Part shown: positions 11,470 through 22,632 of the stretch, piece by piece
Layout: every line of letters starts with the position of its first letter
Position numbering within the stretch: position 1 is the first letter of the stretch
Assembly: GCA_907163375.1 (NCBI GenBank)
Contig: CAJQUW010015583.1
Location: 1 to 64,000 of the forward strand
Length of the DNA stretch: 64,000 nucleotides
Origin: Prostheceraeus crozeri
Taxonomy: Eukaryota > Platyhelminthes > Polycladida > Euryleptidae
Reading direction: 5' to 3'
The notes under the pieces: generated by a model
The model's input: only the letters and a program-made list of their open reading frames with translations
Databases searched by the model: none
What the model was told of the DNA's origin: nothing
Position numbers and translations under genes: made by a program

Positions 11470-11692
11470 TAGAATCGGCGACCGCAGCTACCTACAGGCG
11501 ACCGCACCTCATCTGCTAGGCGACCGCTGTTAGACCTCCGGGCGACTTCGCCCCGGCTCTTAAGGCGACCGCCCCAGGCAGTCAGGGCGGTGGACAAATT
11601 AATAGGAATCCCGGCGACGCTGAGGGCGACCTTTAGGCGACTCCGAAGGCGACTGACCATGGCGGTCGCGGCGACCGCTCTGGTTGATAGGG
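11470..11692 (-). repeat. Right GGTCGCC motif array
   Basis: Read on the minus strand, GGTCGCC recurs about every 15-30 bases, starting just inside the shared 12-mer. It mirrors the left array and is longer. A 99-residue minus-strand frame across it is a by-product. Confidence 0.75.
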
Positions 11693-11699
11693 AGTGTTT

Positions 11700-12489
11700 G
11701 AAGTGTGGTAAATTATCAGTGGTAAATTACCGGTAAGACTGAAATAAATTTAAGCGATTTTTCGGGGTTTCCTGATTATATGGGTAAATCCAATTTAATC
11801 CACAACACTTGACGAAAATGTGTCTTTGATTTGAAAAATCCATATTTCTGAACCGATTTCAATAGTTTTTTTTAACCGAACCGTCAGGATCTCATCTATT
11901 ATGGCATGGTTTTTAAAAAGTCACAAAGCCAAGACCTTCTTCGCCATTAGTTGCCGTTTTTTGCTGAAAAGAGACCAAAAAAGCATGTCAAAAGTTACAG
12001 TATTCTCACTTCAACACGGATTTTCGATCAGCTACATTCAAATACACCCACTAATATTTATATCATCTGAAAGTAGAAGATCAGCTCTTTAAGACAGTCT
12101 AATTTATATTAATCATTGAATTTTCACTGGGTTTCCATTGTCCAATGAAAAAATGTCCTCTGACCAAGGTACCTTTTCTCGATAAATATTGATTTTTCCA
12201 TCAAACGTTTTGCATCAAACAAATCCTCTAGTGTGCTAGTTTATAAATCCGAAAAGAAAATTCAGCTTGGTGACGCTACAAGTGAGCAAGATTGATTTGA
12301 AAATATTTTTATCCGTTTTTTCGACCAGAGTAGGCCTATTTGAATATTCCCAAAAATTTCATATGGATGCTGAAACCAGAAATTTTGTCAGGAATTTTCG
12401 CGGCATAGGAGGGATGCTCTTAACATCTATGAAAAAGAAATTTTTCATTTATATTAATTGACCCTCTCAAAATCTCCAAAAACCACGAG
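11700..12489. other. Non-coding, nothing recognised
   Basis: AT-rich DNA with short frames only. A single ATGTCCTCTGACC at about 12151 resembles the start of the tandem units that follow. Confidence 0.4.
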
Positions 12490-12915
12490 AATGTCCTCTG
12501 ACCGAGACCCTAAAAAATCTCGGTCAGATGACAACGTTAAAATTGAAGATCTCCGTCAGAATACAAGGTCTCGGTCAAAAGACATTATAATGTATGCAAT
12601 TACATTTAGATCACTTCGTCTTACGCATTCAAGTATTCGCCCTAAGTTCCCAGTCTCATGAACCCAAATGCTGAAGCCGAAGAGTTTCCTGTTCGACATC
12701 AATTTGTCCTCTGACCGAGACCTTAAAAATCTCGGTCAGAAGGCGGGTCACGGTCAAAGGATATTATATGCAATACATTACATTTTGGTCACTTCGCTTT
12801 ATGCATGCAAGCATTCATCCTAAGTTCCCAGTCTCATCAGCAACCCAAATGCAGAAACCGAAGAGTTTCCTGTTCGACATCTATCTGACCGAGGTCGTTG
12901 TCCTCTGACCGAGAT
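12490..12915 (+). repeat. Tandem units with perfect CTGACCGAGA hairpins
   Basis: Two full units and the start of a third share GTCCTCTGACCGAGA and GAAGAGTTTCCTGTTCGACA at offsets of 213 and 194 bases. Each full unit opens with a perfect 10-bp stem (CTGACCGAGA paired with TCTCGGTCAG): 12498-12527 with a 10-base loop and 12711-12739 with a 9-base loop. The loops differ (CCCTAAAAAA versus CCTTAAAAA) while the stems are identical. Confidence 0.85.
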
Positions 12916-15900
12916 GTAGAAGAAAATGGAATTTAAAAAGTGCTAGATTTCTATGGAAAGTTTTTATTTGGTGTGGTCGCCGCTACGATTTTCGTGTTCA
13001 GCGTAAAAAATAAGTATATATGCAAATTTTCACGGAAATCTGAGACCCAAAGTTGAAAAGACAGGAATGTTGTCGAATAAATTGGATTTACCCATATGTT
13101 GCTACGACGAAGTTTCCAAAGAAGTCACAAGTTGTAACTACTGCCCTTTAATTTGCATTATAGTTTGAGAATACGGTTGAGCCACAAGAATTCTTTTGAT
13201 TCACATTAGTTAGCCTTGAATTGAATGCAATGCTTGAATTTAGTAAGCGTCACAGGCCTACCGGTTGACGCGTGCGCGCAGAAGGTGAAGTTGGCCTACT
13301 TGTAGGCCCGGCCTATAGACCTTGTATGTTTTTGACATAACATTTCTGAATTGATTCGGGAAATGAATATATGCTGCAGGGCGGACAGTTGCTTCCATAA
13401 TTCAAGGATCGATCGAATTAAACGCTGTTATACCTAGTTTAAACTTAAAGATGCCTATTGGAATAGCACTGGTTTAAGTGTCGAAAAACTATTTCTCAGG
13501 TGGCATGTTAAAGAATGTCCAGCGTGTCTAACATGTCTTATCGAATCATAGCTTATGTATCTAGCCTATGCATCTCACCAGAGATGTCTATGAATGATGC
13601 AAATGTTACATCCGCTTTGCCATTACCAATAGCAGTACCAAAGAATGCCTGAATTTATCAAATTCCAAGATAGTTGGTGTCTCTTCAACACGCATTTGAA
13701 ATCTTCTAATTCTGGTTTCTCATCGGTTGAGACGATCGTTATTAATGCCTTTATTCACTTTTTTCAAGTGTGCGCTTTGCATAGTTATGCGATAGCCTAT
13801 AGCATATTAATTTGCAATTACTTAAAATGTTATCCACGAATATATTGAAGACGATTTCGATCGCAACCCACTGTTTCAATTTCGTTCCTCAAATTTCAGT
13901 AGAAGTTGTTGTCGTTCTTATTTTCCATCTGAATCACTTGACAATTTCGCAAATTTATAGGGCTATATTAATTGTTTTACATGACTGACCAACATTCAAA
14001 TATTCTGTGAAAATCAAGTAAATGCTGTTACCTAATTGACAATCGCATTGCGTTAATCGAAAACAACATGAATAAGTTTTACAATCAAGTTCCTCATCAA
14101 GAAATTGAAATGGATCTGAAGTTGCTAAATCAGTTAATTCAATTTGTCGACGTCATATTGAAGGATTTAGAAGCTCCATGTTTATAGTGTGAATGCTACT
14201 GAATTTGCGTAGATCAGGGCAAGAGTTCCTCTTGCACTTGGAAGCCTGTCATAAACCATTTTTCAGAAGAGGCACTTGTTATTATGAACAATAACTAAAC
14301 TGCAATGCGTTGGACAAATTCCTTCAGTATGCAGGCAATTAGGACCATGTTTCTTACCTTGAGACGGTAAAGTTCCGTTTTGCTACGAAAATTGAAATAT
14401 GATTTTCACAAAGAATTGCTCCACAAAACCATGGAAATTTCATTTAAGGTTTGCTGAAAATTGCCTATTTCAATATAACTTTTCATTCCTTGACACGGTA
14501 TTCCTGCAACCAAAAAAATACCAAAAAAATTCTCCAGAAAAACTGTTTGGATTTTTTGATTCTACTAACAGCACTAGGTTTTGAAATACAAATTTTCAAA
14601 TCATCGATCGAGCTTGTTTCGAGAAAATTTGAATTTTGAATTTTATGAGTACCGTATTATGTAGCATGCGCATATTCCACAAAAAATTAAAAATTCTCCA
14701 ACCGGTTTGAATATTAAGATTATGCTGACACGTTTTGAAACCTTTTTTCAAAATTATTCATCGAGCTTTTGCTGAGAAATTTAAATTTGAATTTCAGTAG
14801 GTATAGACATCAAATGTAAGCCTACTAGGGGCTCTAGGTCTACATTGAAAATAAAGGCCTATACTTGATAATCATTGCTACTGAATTCTTTCATATTTTT
14901 GCTTTTAGCCGACGATAGATTCTGAATAATGCTGTAAGCTTATTTGAGCTCCTTTGAGGTGCAGGCCTATACTGTTAGTCGTACCCAAGTCTACAAAAAT
15001 AGAGATTCGATCCAATTACATGATATATGCAATATGCATATCACACAAAGTGCATGTGCATAGGCATGACCTACTCTGCTAAGTAGTGGCAATCTAACGT
15101 ATACCAAGATCAACATGACTGGAATTTGATTGTGTTGCTTTCGAGAATGTCGCTTGTAATATCTATCTTTACATGTAACTTACATTTTGCCCTACTTTGA
15201 GTCTCGTTTGCCTACGTTTAGATCATTTCGTAAGAGGGACGTCACTCGTACTTCCGTTGAGCAGCACTCTATCAAAAAATATACATGCACTATATATATA
15301 TTTTTTCATCATTACAAAATCACACAATAAATGATACCCTAAAAGTTCTCTATCACCTATACAAAAAGATTGTCCTAAAGAAAAGACCTACACTTGAAGT
15401 GACTAATGAGTGATACAAAACATCAACAAAATCAAACAGCCAAATCATCTGCGAAAGAAATCCGTGACAGGAGGGCACGAGAGTTAGCCCTCATAAGCAC
15501 AATGCTCAATCGTTGCAAAATGTTGCGCTTGGCTTCACTCAGGCAAACGTTGGTCTCCCAGTGTGAAAGCCAAAGTCGGCCAGAAGTCACTTCCGCCGGT
15601 TGGCATGAGTCGGCATGATTTTTTTATTTCGAAATCTGATGCTTTTGAGTAAAGAAATCATGATATAGCAAAGTAAATTATGTTCACAGTTGAATCTAGA
15701 CAGTTTGTGATTGATCTTTTATCAGTGCATAGATTTTTATTATCTTGGCAAAAGTTGGCATGCCAAGCTGGCGCATAAGTTGGCAACCGAAATTAGTCCC
15801 ATTTCCTTCAGAGTTTGGCAGAACAATTAATAGTTCTGCTTACTTCTGTGTTGTCGTTGGTTTATTTTTGCCTCTTTATGAATTGCTTGCTATTAATGCA

Positions 15901-16640
15901 AATGAGGTGGAGAAGTAATGCATAATTCTTTCACCACAATTCGAATAATTTTCAATTACGATTGTGCATGTGATGCATTGATTAAACTTTCTGAATAAAT
16001 GATTTGCATATCACCTAAGCCTACCGGAGTTCCGTTACTACTTTCAACAAGTGCATCAATTTGGCCTCTTCGGGTACCAGTTGGGCCTACTTCTTTATTA
16101 AGTGCTATCGATATCAGTAATCGAATTAAGACACGACACGGTCAAAAAAATTCGAAGGATCCTGGAAACGGAAGATACCAAAGTTAAACAACTACCCTAG
16201 TAGAGAATCCTGTAAAATTAGGTAATTAAAAGTCATGAACGAATGAATACAAATTAATACTAACTACACTGATAAACTTTTAACAGCCACCTGTCAGTCT
16301 CTGACCATGTCTCTCAGTTTTATTCGCTGCTCCGTCTTCGGATGATGTGATGTAGAATAGCCTATTACACTTTAGTGGAAAATGCAGGCTAATCCTGACA
16401 TTGCGGTGAGTTAAATTTTTCGCATTATTTTAAAAATTGTGGTCGTATTATCGAAATCAAGTAGAATTTCCATCAGTCACAAGTTATCTATTCAGAAGGC
16501 AGGTATTGGAACAATATAAGTACTAGGATAAGTAAGGATTATATAAAGGACTATTTCTATGCATATATATACGAATTCTGAGGATCATTTTTGTGCGTGA
16601 ACATTTTGGAATATCAATTTAGGAAATTTATTAATTTATG
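12916..16640. other. Non-coding, no gene recognised
   Basis: No frame has recognisable domains and I see no convincing exon. The plus-strand frame at 15406-15618 is basic and helix-rich in look but resembles nothing I know. Confidence 0.4.
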
Positions 16641-16665
16641 AATGAGAATTGTCATGAATAATTTC

Positions 16666-16830
16666 TCCTCACTTATCTTCCTCTTCCATTTCTTCTCTCT
16701 CCTCACTTCTCATCTTTATCTTCCTGCTTTCTCCCTCTCTTCGTCATTTCTCTTCTGTCGTTCATCTTCTCTCTTTCTCTCTCTCTCACTCACTTCTTGC
16801 ACACATCTTGCACACACATTTCCTACATAG
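16666..16830 (+). repeat. Polypyrimidine (CT-rich) tract
   Basis: About 165 bases are dominated by CTTC, CTCTCT and TCACTCACTT blocks on the plus strand. The small open frame across it is compositional. Confidence 0.8.
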
Positions 16831-17480
16831 TTTTTGCAAAAGTATACTCTAATGTTCATCTTCGAAAACAGGTTGATCTTTATGCATATCCTGCGTAACA
16901 GTGGCGTAGGGTGCCGTTTTGAAACAGGTATTCAAGAAAAATCTGAATATAAGGCAACCAACATAGTATATTGCTTCACTCCATTTACATGGAAATGTCT
17001 ACTTACAAGACAAATAATTGCATGTGCGCATATACTGTACGGACATGTACAAAACTTCGCCTTAAATCAAATTATACTCCACATATATTTTGTATGGATG
17101 TAGGCCCAATATACAACTTTGCATGCAGAGTTGCATATATCAAAAACAATACACATCAACAAACTAAAAAAATGAAGTGCTAGTGTTTTATGATGAATTC
17201 CATTACTATGATTCAAACTTTGAATGTGTAGATGACGACACTATTTCATTTTACAAAATTCACAAAAATCATAAAAATTTTGGTTTGATAAAATTTTGAT
17301 AAAAATATTTTTTCAATTACTTTGGAATTACTTGTCCAATCTAATTACAATCTGTCTACAAGCACTCCAAACGATCCGATATTTCACTCCTAAAAGTTCT
17401 CAAAATGCTTCTGAATCAACTGAGAGTTGCTGAATTTCAGTAACACTATTCAAATTCCTCAGTTGAATAGTAAATGTGAT
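16831..17480. other. Non-coding, 3' flank of the minus-strand LINE
   Basis: No gene recognised. An isolated CAGTGGCGTAGGGTGCC at about 16900 looks like a hAT-type end, but no partner end was found. Confidence 0.35.
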
Positions 17481-17486
17481 AAAGCA

Positions 17487-19270
17487 TCATCTGCGTTTCT
17501 GCATTTGTCTCTGTATAGGTGCATGTGAATCCAATCGTATGCACGATTTGTCCAGAGTTTCCTGAAGACTGGGTTGATGGCTAGCATGTGAGTAGCACCA
17601 TCTTCTTGCCACTCGATCAAGCGCAACAAACTTTTTGAAATCCTTGCATGTTATGTCACAGATCACAGGCCAACAGTAAAAAAGATGGCAAAGTACCAGA
17701 CTGTTGTAGGCCTGCCAAATGATGGTCGGATGATTGCCATTCATTTTCAGTCTTTTCACAAGTGAGAGACTGGCACAACATTTGCGATACAAAAAATTGA
17801 TTTGGGACTCCCAACGTAGGTTTGAAGAAAATCTAACACCCAAAATCAGCAAATCATCAACATTTTCAATGATCATATCATTTATAGCGACAATAGACTT
17901 TGCATTACAATCAGAATTTCTTGAAATGTCCATGCATTTCGTCTTCTTAACATTTACACATAGATTCTTTCGGGAAGCCCAGTTGGAAAATTCTGTAACA
18001 ACATCTTGAAAAGAGTCAGTCACTTGGGAGGTTCTGCGATGAATAAGCGTCAGCATATAGAATTGCCTCAGTATTCTCAAAAGTTGGAAGGTCATTTATG
18101 AAAAGAATAAAGAGAAGCGGGCCTAAAATAGAGCCTTGGGGGACGCCGCTAGTGACCTTAACCCACGGAGTGATGGTGTCTCTGGAACATACACGTTGAA
18201 CTCTATCAGATAGGAAGCTGCGAACAATCTGAATGGCATGTGGATCGGCTTCGAATTTTTCAACAAGACTCCAATAGAAGGCGATGGCTTACGGAATCGA
18301 ATGCCTTTTTGAAATCAATGGCCAAAAGAGTCGTAGAGTTACAAGAGCTTTGAGTGATGTGCTGAAGAATGGAGAGTCTGATTGAAATAAGCGCAGCCAT
18401 TAGAAATGTATCCGAACTGCCGTTGGTTTAGGGGAATAGGTTTAGGGTTTAGGTTTAGGGGAAGGGTTTAGGAGATGGCAGAATGACAAGATCGCGCATA
18501 AGTTTTTCCAAAATCTTGCTCAGAAACGGGAGCATCGAAATTGGGCGAAAGTCGGTACTATTGCGTTTTTGCAATGGCAGAATGTTGGCGCATTTCCAAG
18601 AGATAGGAAAAGCAGCCGCCTGCAAGCATCTCTTGTAGATGAATGTGAGAGGAGTGACCAAATAGATAGCAAAATTCCTGACAAAGTGACCCGGGATGCC
18701 ATCGGGTCCGGCAGAATTGGACTTTGATTTCATAATAAGCTTATAGACCAAAGACTCAGCAACATCCGAAAAGTCAATAGTAGGGTGATACCTTGGACGG
18801 GGATCTGAAAACAGATCAATGTCTGCCGTGGAAAAGGAAGATTGGAACTTGCCATTAAGAGAATGAGCAAGGTTTTCATCTAAGCTAGTAGTTGCCTTTT
18901 TGTTTCGAATTTGTGAATTTATAGAAGCCCATCTGTTAGAGGTGGAGGAGGAGGTCGAGATATTAGCAAAGTACTTGGCCTTTGACTTGGACAATTCGGA
19001 CAAGAACTTTTCGCGGAGGCAAAGGAACTTTTCAGACTGTCCACGGGAGAGAGCTTTATCACGGGCATCAGAAATTACTTTGAGAGAAGGAGTAATCCAA
19101 GGCGGGTCATTACTGCGCATGCGAACAATTTTCACAGGGAAGTAAGTCAAGTACAGATGGGACAAGGAAAGCATGAAAACTATCAACCATCGTGTCAAGG
19201 TCAGAGTTAGAAAAGTGATCACACCAGCTTTGCCAATCGATCGATGCAAGAACTTCACAACATTTCGCAT
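17487..19270 (-). pseudogene. LINE reverse transcriptase domain
   Basis: Recognisable blocks are [75 protein letters not shown], the active-site region at about 18045, and GVRFSSNLRWESQI. The box that should read YADD reads YADA, so the second catalytic Asp is lost. Several frame changes lie between 18095 and 18455. A telomere-like filler replaces about a dozen residues before QFGY. The copy is inactive. Confidence 0.85.
18426..18472 (+). repeat. Telomere-like TTTAGGG run inside the LINE
   Basis: Degenerate TTTAGGG units (TTTAGGGG, TTTAGGG, TTTAGG) lie in the reverse transcriptase frame between ILEKLMRDLVI and QFGYISN. They replace sequence that other LINEs have there, so this looks like a repair scar or filler and not part of the element. 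Confidence 0.7.
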
Positions 19271-20029
19271 AGGAGGACGGAGAGAATGACCGCACAGCTA
19301 CTTTGGTTGTGGTTACCGGAGAGGATTTAGCAGGTTGGACCAGTACACCCTTGTGATCAGAACGACCAAGAGGACTCAAAAGCGAAGCAGTTTGATATTG
19401 CGAAGGCATGTTAGAGGCTACAATATCAAGAATGTTATGACCACGAGTTGGTCGTGAGACTATCTGATGAAGATTGTTAAGAATGAAAAAGTCATCCATA
19501 CAAATGCGAAGATCATTAACATCACCAACCGCAACATGATGAGAAAGATGACAATCATTCAAAATGCGTTGTAAAAAATCCAATACAATATCGTGACTCG
19601 AAACTCTACCGTATAAGGGTGATAAACAATGGTTAGTGAAGTATCGAAATCAGTCAGATTACAAGACAAAATGTTAGTCTCGACATTAGGAATTAGCACA
19701 TTACTCGAAACTGTGACACTCAAAGAAGTTTTGTGATATAAAAGCACACCACCACCTCTGTTGTCACGATCTTGACGGATAAGGTTGTATCCTGGTAGGG
19801 AAATAGCAGTGTCATTTACAGTCTCATCTAGCCAAGTTTCCGTTATACAAATTAAATCAGGTTGACAGGATAAGACACGAATTTTCAAGTCATCAAGCTT
19901 GTTAAAAAGGGAGCGAGCATTGAACAGAAGAATAGATGGGACAGTTAATTGAGGTTGTTGAGGCTTACGTAACTTCATCGTTCGACTTTTGGCAGTACTG
20001 TCATCACGACAGACTGTGGTCCGATCCAA
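19110..20029 (-). pseudogene. LINE endonuclease domain
   Basis: SILLFNARSLFNKLDDL opens the domain, with LICITETWLD providing the catalytic Glu and GRSDHKGV the terminal Ser-Asp-His of the exonuclease-endonuclease-phosphatase fold. GGGVLLYHK lies between. This nuclease nicks the target for target-primed reverse transcription. The domain is split over two frames around 19560-19580, so it is not functional as it stands. Confidence 0.85.
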
Positions 20030-20189
20030 TTCACGCTGTGAGGTTGTCTAGTAATACCAGTTGGGAAGTTCTTATTTACCAGGCGATAATACCACAGAGT
20101 GCGACGCTGGGACCGGGAGATGGGAAGGTTGGTATGACGCAATCTAAGCAGTTCGGAGCGCGAGTACTGAATGCGGGAGGCTGACATGG

Positions 20190-20585
20190 TGAATCATCAC
20201 AGGCGAAGAGCGAACTTGTATTGAGAGAACACACGCTGTAGCACATGAAGACCAAGCCATGGGGAAAACAGGGAAGATGATAACGGCGACAATTGCAAAG
20301 TGAAGGAAGGATCCGTAGAGAAATTCGAAAAAATTCGAATAAATCGATGACACGTCGAGAAAACAGGATATGAGCGGCACAGTTGTTAGGCCATCAGCAT
20401 GAGGATCGCAATGATATAAAAATTGTCACAAAATTTGAGGAGACACGAGCCTGAATGGACAGTTTGCGCAGATTACCCAACAACACGGAGGAAACGTCCG
20501 CTCGCTAAGGCGTCAACAGAAGTTGTGAAAATTATATATAAAAATTATATAAAACAGATAAATGAGTCAATCATTAAATGAATTC
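20190..20585. other. Between LINE 5' end and Polinton
   Basis: No gene is seen. The last 70 bases are very AT-rich and end in the target site of the Polinton. Confidence 0.4.
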
Positions 20586-20591
20586 AATAAA
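20586..20591. repeat. Polinton target-site duplication, left copy (AATAAA)
   Basis: AATAAA directly precedes the left terminal repeat and is repeated exactly after the right one at 44633-44638. A 6-bp duplication is the length expected for Polintons. Confidence 0.9.
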
Positions 20592-21352
20592 AGTAGTAAG
20601 TAAAACTCCACTTCTGGATAGCGCAAGATGGCCGCCGTCGCTGACGTCCCCCCCCCTCTGGCACGGCAGAGTGTCGTGGTCGGCCGCCGTGGTGCTTCGT
20701 GTCTGAGTCCCCCCCCCTCTGGAACGACAGAGGTTGTGGTCTGTCGTGGTGTGCCGGCCAGGTGGGTCCACGTTCACAACATGTTCGCTGACTCCCCCCC
20801 CCCTCTGCAACGACAGAGTGTGAGACTCGGGTGAGTTGGTCCGACCGCCTGGTTGACGTGGGCGACCGCCAGGATTAGTCTTGAGGCTATAGTGTGTGAT
20901 GTTTTTCGTGAAATCTGCTGAATGTTGGGTTGTAAAATGGGTTGTTTCGAGTGGAAGGAGTGGTCGGATGAGAAAACGGAGGTCGGATTCGTACTCAGCG
21001 TGAAATTCTGCATCGGTAGGGTGAGTTTCAAGTCAATCGGTGAGAAAAAATTTTCAACATTTTTCGAAAAACGACAGAGTTAAAATTTGGGACGTTTTGG
21101 TGTGTAGCGTCAAAACGAAGCATCGGATGAGAAAACGGAGGTCAGATTCGGATTCAGCGTGAAATTCTGCATCGGTAGGGTGAGTTTCAAGTCAATCGGA
21201 GAGAAAAAATTTTCGGCTGACGTCCCCCCCCTGGACAGCTTGCTTCGATTTTGGCTTCCAGTGGACGGATTTTGTCGTGCGATAGCTCGTTTGAAAGCTA
21301 AGAGTGAGACAAATTCAGTGAAAGAATCGGCTTGTTCCTATCTGTCTTCGTT
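20592..21352 (+). repeat. Polinton left terminal inverted repeat
   Basis: It is the inverted copy of 43873-44632 with only a few differences. It contains four C runs preceded by CTGA(C/G), three of them followed by a CTCTG...CAGAG mini-palindrome, and two copies of a segment around GAGAAAACGGAGGTC. Similarity to the right arm resumes at 42962-43000 for a further 28 bases (to about 21381), so the right copy has been interrupted by the tandem array. Confidence 0.95.
20641..20821 (+). promoter_or_regulatory. Iterated C-run/mini-palindrome motif in the terminal repeat
   Basis: Three times the terminal repeat reads CTGA(C)GTC or CTGACTC, a run of C, then CTCTG-six bases-CAGAG. The C runs begin at about 20648, 20709 and 20794, a spacing of 61 and 85 bases. 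The palindrome arms are identical and the six-base centres differ slightly (GCACGG, GAACGA, CAACGA). This looks like a set of protein-binding sites for replication or integration; the role is inferred. Confidence 0.6.
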
Positions 21353-21496
21353 TAGATGTGAGACGCCATTTAAGATTTTGGGACATTGGCGAAAAACGAC
21401 AGAGTTAGAATTTGGGACGTTTTGGGCTGTAGCTTCAAAACGAAGCATCGGATTGGAAAACGGAGGCCAGATTTGGAATCAGCTTGATGTTATTGT

Positions 21497-21544
21497 CCAA
21501 TGAGGATCATCATCCAATGAGAATCAAGCATTTCTTTATAAATA
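21497..21544 (+). promoter_or_regulatory. Left early promoter: CCAAT, CCAAT, TATAAATA
   Basis: CCAAT boxes start at 21497 and 21514, and TATAAATA at 21537. The ATG at 21645 lies 108 bases downstream of the TATA box. The same boxes with the same spacing (17 and 23 bases) stand before the polymerase gene on the minus strand at the other side of the element. Confidence 0.75.
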
Positions 21545-21644
21545 GCGAGCCTTCCACAGTGAGAATCATTCCATCGTTGAATCACACGAGTGACGGACGC
21601 ACATTTTCTCTCTCCCTAGTTCCCTGTTCTATTATCCAACTAAA

Positions 21645-22420
21645 ATGGTAAGTCGCTACTTCCCTCCCTCTCCTCCCTTGAACGTAAACTTAATACAATC
21701 TTTTTTCATTTTCAGGCATCTACTCCATCTGCTGCACTAGTAGGACAAAATGGCGGTCAAACGTTACAAGGTTCGCTACGGTCAGATCATCTACAACTGA
21801 GGCCAGTGGAAGAAACAACCAAGGTACATAATCCTACACCGCTACAGCGTAAATTTAAACAAGTCTTGCGTTATGATGATCATAGCGTAGTACTCCAAAC
21901 GGGAATGCTCCCTTCCACGGATGTCAAGATAATGCACAATCAGTATGGGGACTACATACTGATCCCCGTGAGTCCGTACATTCGCCACCAACTTGATATT
22001 ATTGAGGAGTACGTGACATTAAATATGGACATTCCTACTCCTCTTGCTCAAGAGTGGAAGGCGAGAGATGACAAGGATACTCCCTATAGAAAGATTTGGG
22101 ATGGTAATCACATTTGCCTACCGGTATCACATTGGTGTACTTACTATAAGAAGGATGGAGATCATTCAATACCCATCAGATGTGATGAGCTCGGAGAAGG
22201 TACTTGGGATATCCTTTTCAAAGTGAATGGGCTATATTATGGTCGACACAAGGATAATAAAATAGCCTCTCTCTCCATGCATATGGAATCCATCCTATAT
22301 ATTCCGAAACCACCCAACGTGGACGACATAATTGATCAAATCCTTAACAGCAGTGGTACGAAGCGCAAGTCGGAGAAGAATGCTACATCAAAACGCAAAT
22401 CAAAGAAGGAGAATTGCTAG
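21645..22420 (+). CDS. Polinton left-end protein of unknown function, co-regulated with the polymerase
   Basis: An ATG at 21645-21647 is followed at once by GTAAGT, and a polypyrimidine acceptor ends at 21715; the frame then stays open to 22420. That leader arrangement is the same as in the polymerase gene. I do not recognise the protein family. The body is rich in aromatic residues and strands (YGDYILIPVSPY, WDILFKVNGLYYGRH, ESILYIPKPP) and ends in a Lys/Arg-rich tail (TKRKSEKNATSKRKSKKENC). A basic tail and shared promoter suggest a DNA-binding replication partner, such as a single-strand DNA-binding protein. That is inference from context only. Confidence 0.6.
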
Positions 22421-22454
22421 TCCTTTCCTAACTCTTCCCTATGACAATTCGCTT

Positions 22455-22580
22455 ATGTGCTTTGAGTGTCGTAGACGTGGTCTTATTAGATACATTTTAC
22501 TTCTTCGTTGCCATCATATCATTTGTGTATTTTGTCGTGAAAAGCATCGATGTAATTCTTCATTTTGTAATATGTTATAG
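22455..22580 (+). CDS. Small RING-like zinc-finger protein or exon
   Basis: Forty-one residues from an in-frame ATG carry CFEC, a spacer, RCHHIICVFC and a further Cys pair: the Cys-x2-Cys ... Cys-x-His-x2-Cys-x2-Cys pattern of a compact RING finger. The frame is open further upstream, but that part overlaps the preceding gene in another frame. It may be a separate short gene or a 3' exon of a spliced transcript. RING proteins usually recruit ubiquitin-conjugating enzymes. A second RING-like protein is encoded at 23.7-24.0 kb. Confidence 0.45.
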   Translation: MCFECRRRGLIRYILLLRCHHIICVFCREKHRCNSSFCNML

Positions 22581-22632
22581 AACGTTTCCTTAGATGTGTA
22601 AATTTCCGTTTTAGGCTTCTATCATCATTTTT

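Larger units (their letters stand above)
6104..11692. mobile_element. Putative large non-autonomous DNA transposon with GGTCGCC-array ends
   Basis: The two ends share the inverted 12-mer CCCTATCAACCA (6104-6115; complement at 11681-11692). Each is followed inward by an array of GTCGCC/GGTCGCC motifs in the same relative orientation: at least seven on the left to about 6260 and at least nine on the right from about 11470. Such subterminal motif arrays are transposase binding sites in CACTA-type and related elements. No transposase-like frame lies in the 5.2 kb interior. I could not define a target duplication, so the superfamily is open and the ends could be a base or two off. Confidence 0.6.
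17487..20187 (-). mobile_element. Decayed LINE, CR1/Jockey group
   Basis: On the minus strand the parts run in the expected order: an N-terminal basic leader (near 20187-19975), an AP-type endonuclease (20029-19110), a linker and reverse transcriptase (19270-18095), and a C-terminal thumb/tail (to 17487). The open frames are interrupted by several frame changes, so the copy is dead. The 5' end lies near 20190, about 400 bp left of the Polinton insertion point. I did not find a clear 3' simple-sequence tail. Confidence 0.85.

Noticed and set aside
11361-11660. 99-residue minus-strand frame
   Set aside because: It runs along the GGTCGCC motif array and its Arg/Ser-rich content comes from the repeats.
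12490-12915. Hairpin tandem units as a CRISPR array
   Set aside because: Unit length near 200 bp, only two full copies and no constant spacer size; the context is an animal genome.
16898-16915. CAGTGGCGTAGGGTG as the end of a hAT element
   Set aside because: No inverted partner or 8-bp duplication found nearby.
20628-21031. Open frames within the terminal inverted repeats
   Set aside because: They follow the repeat sequence on both ends and both strands and have no conserved content.
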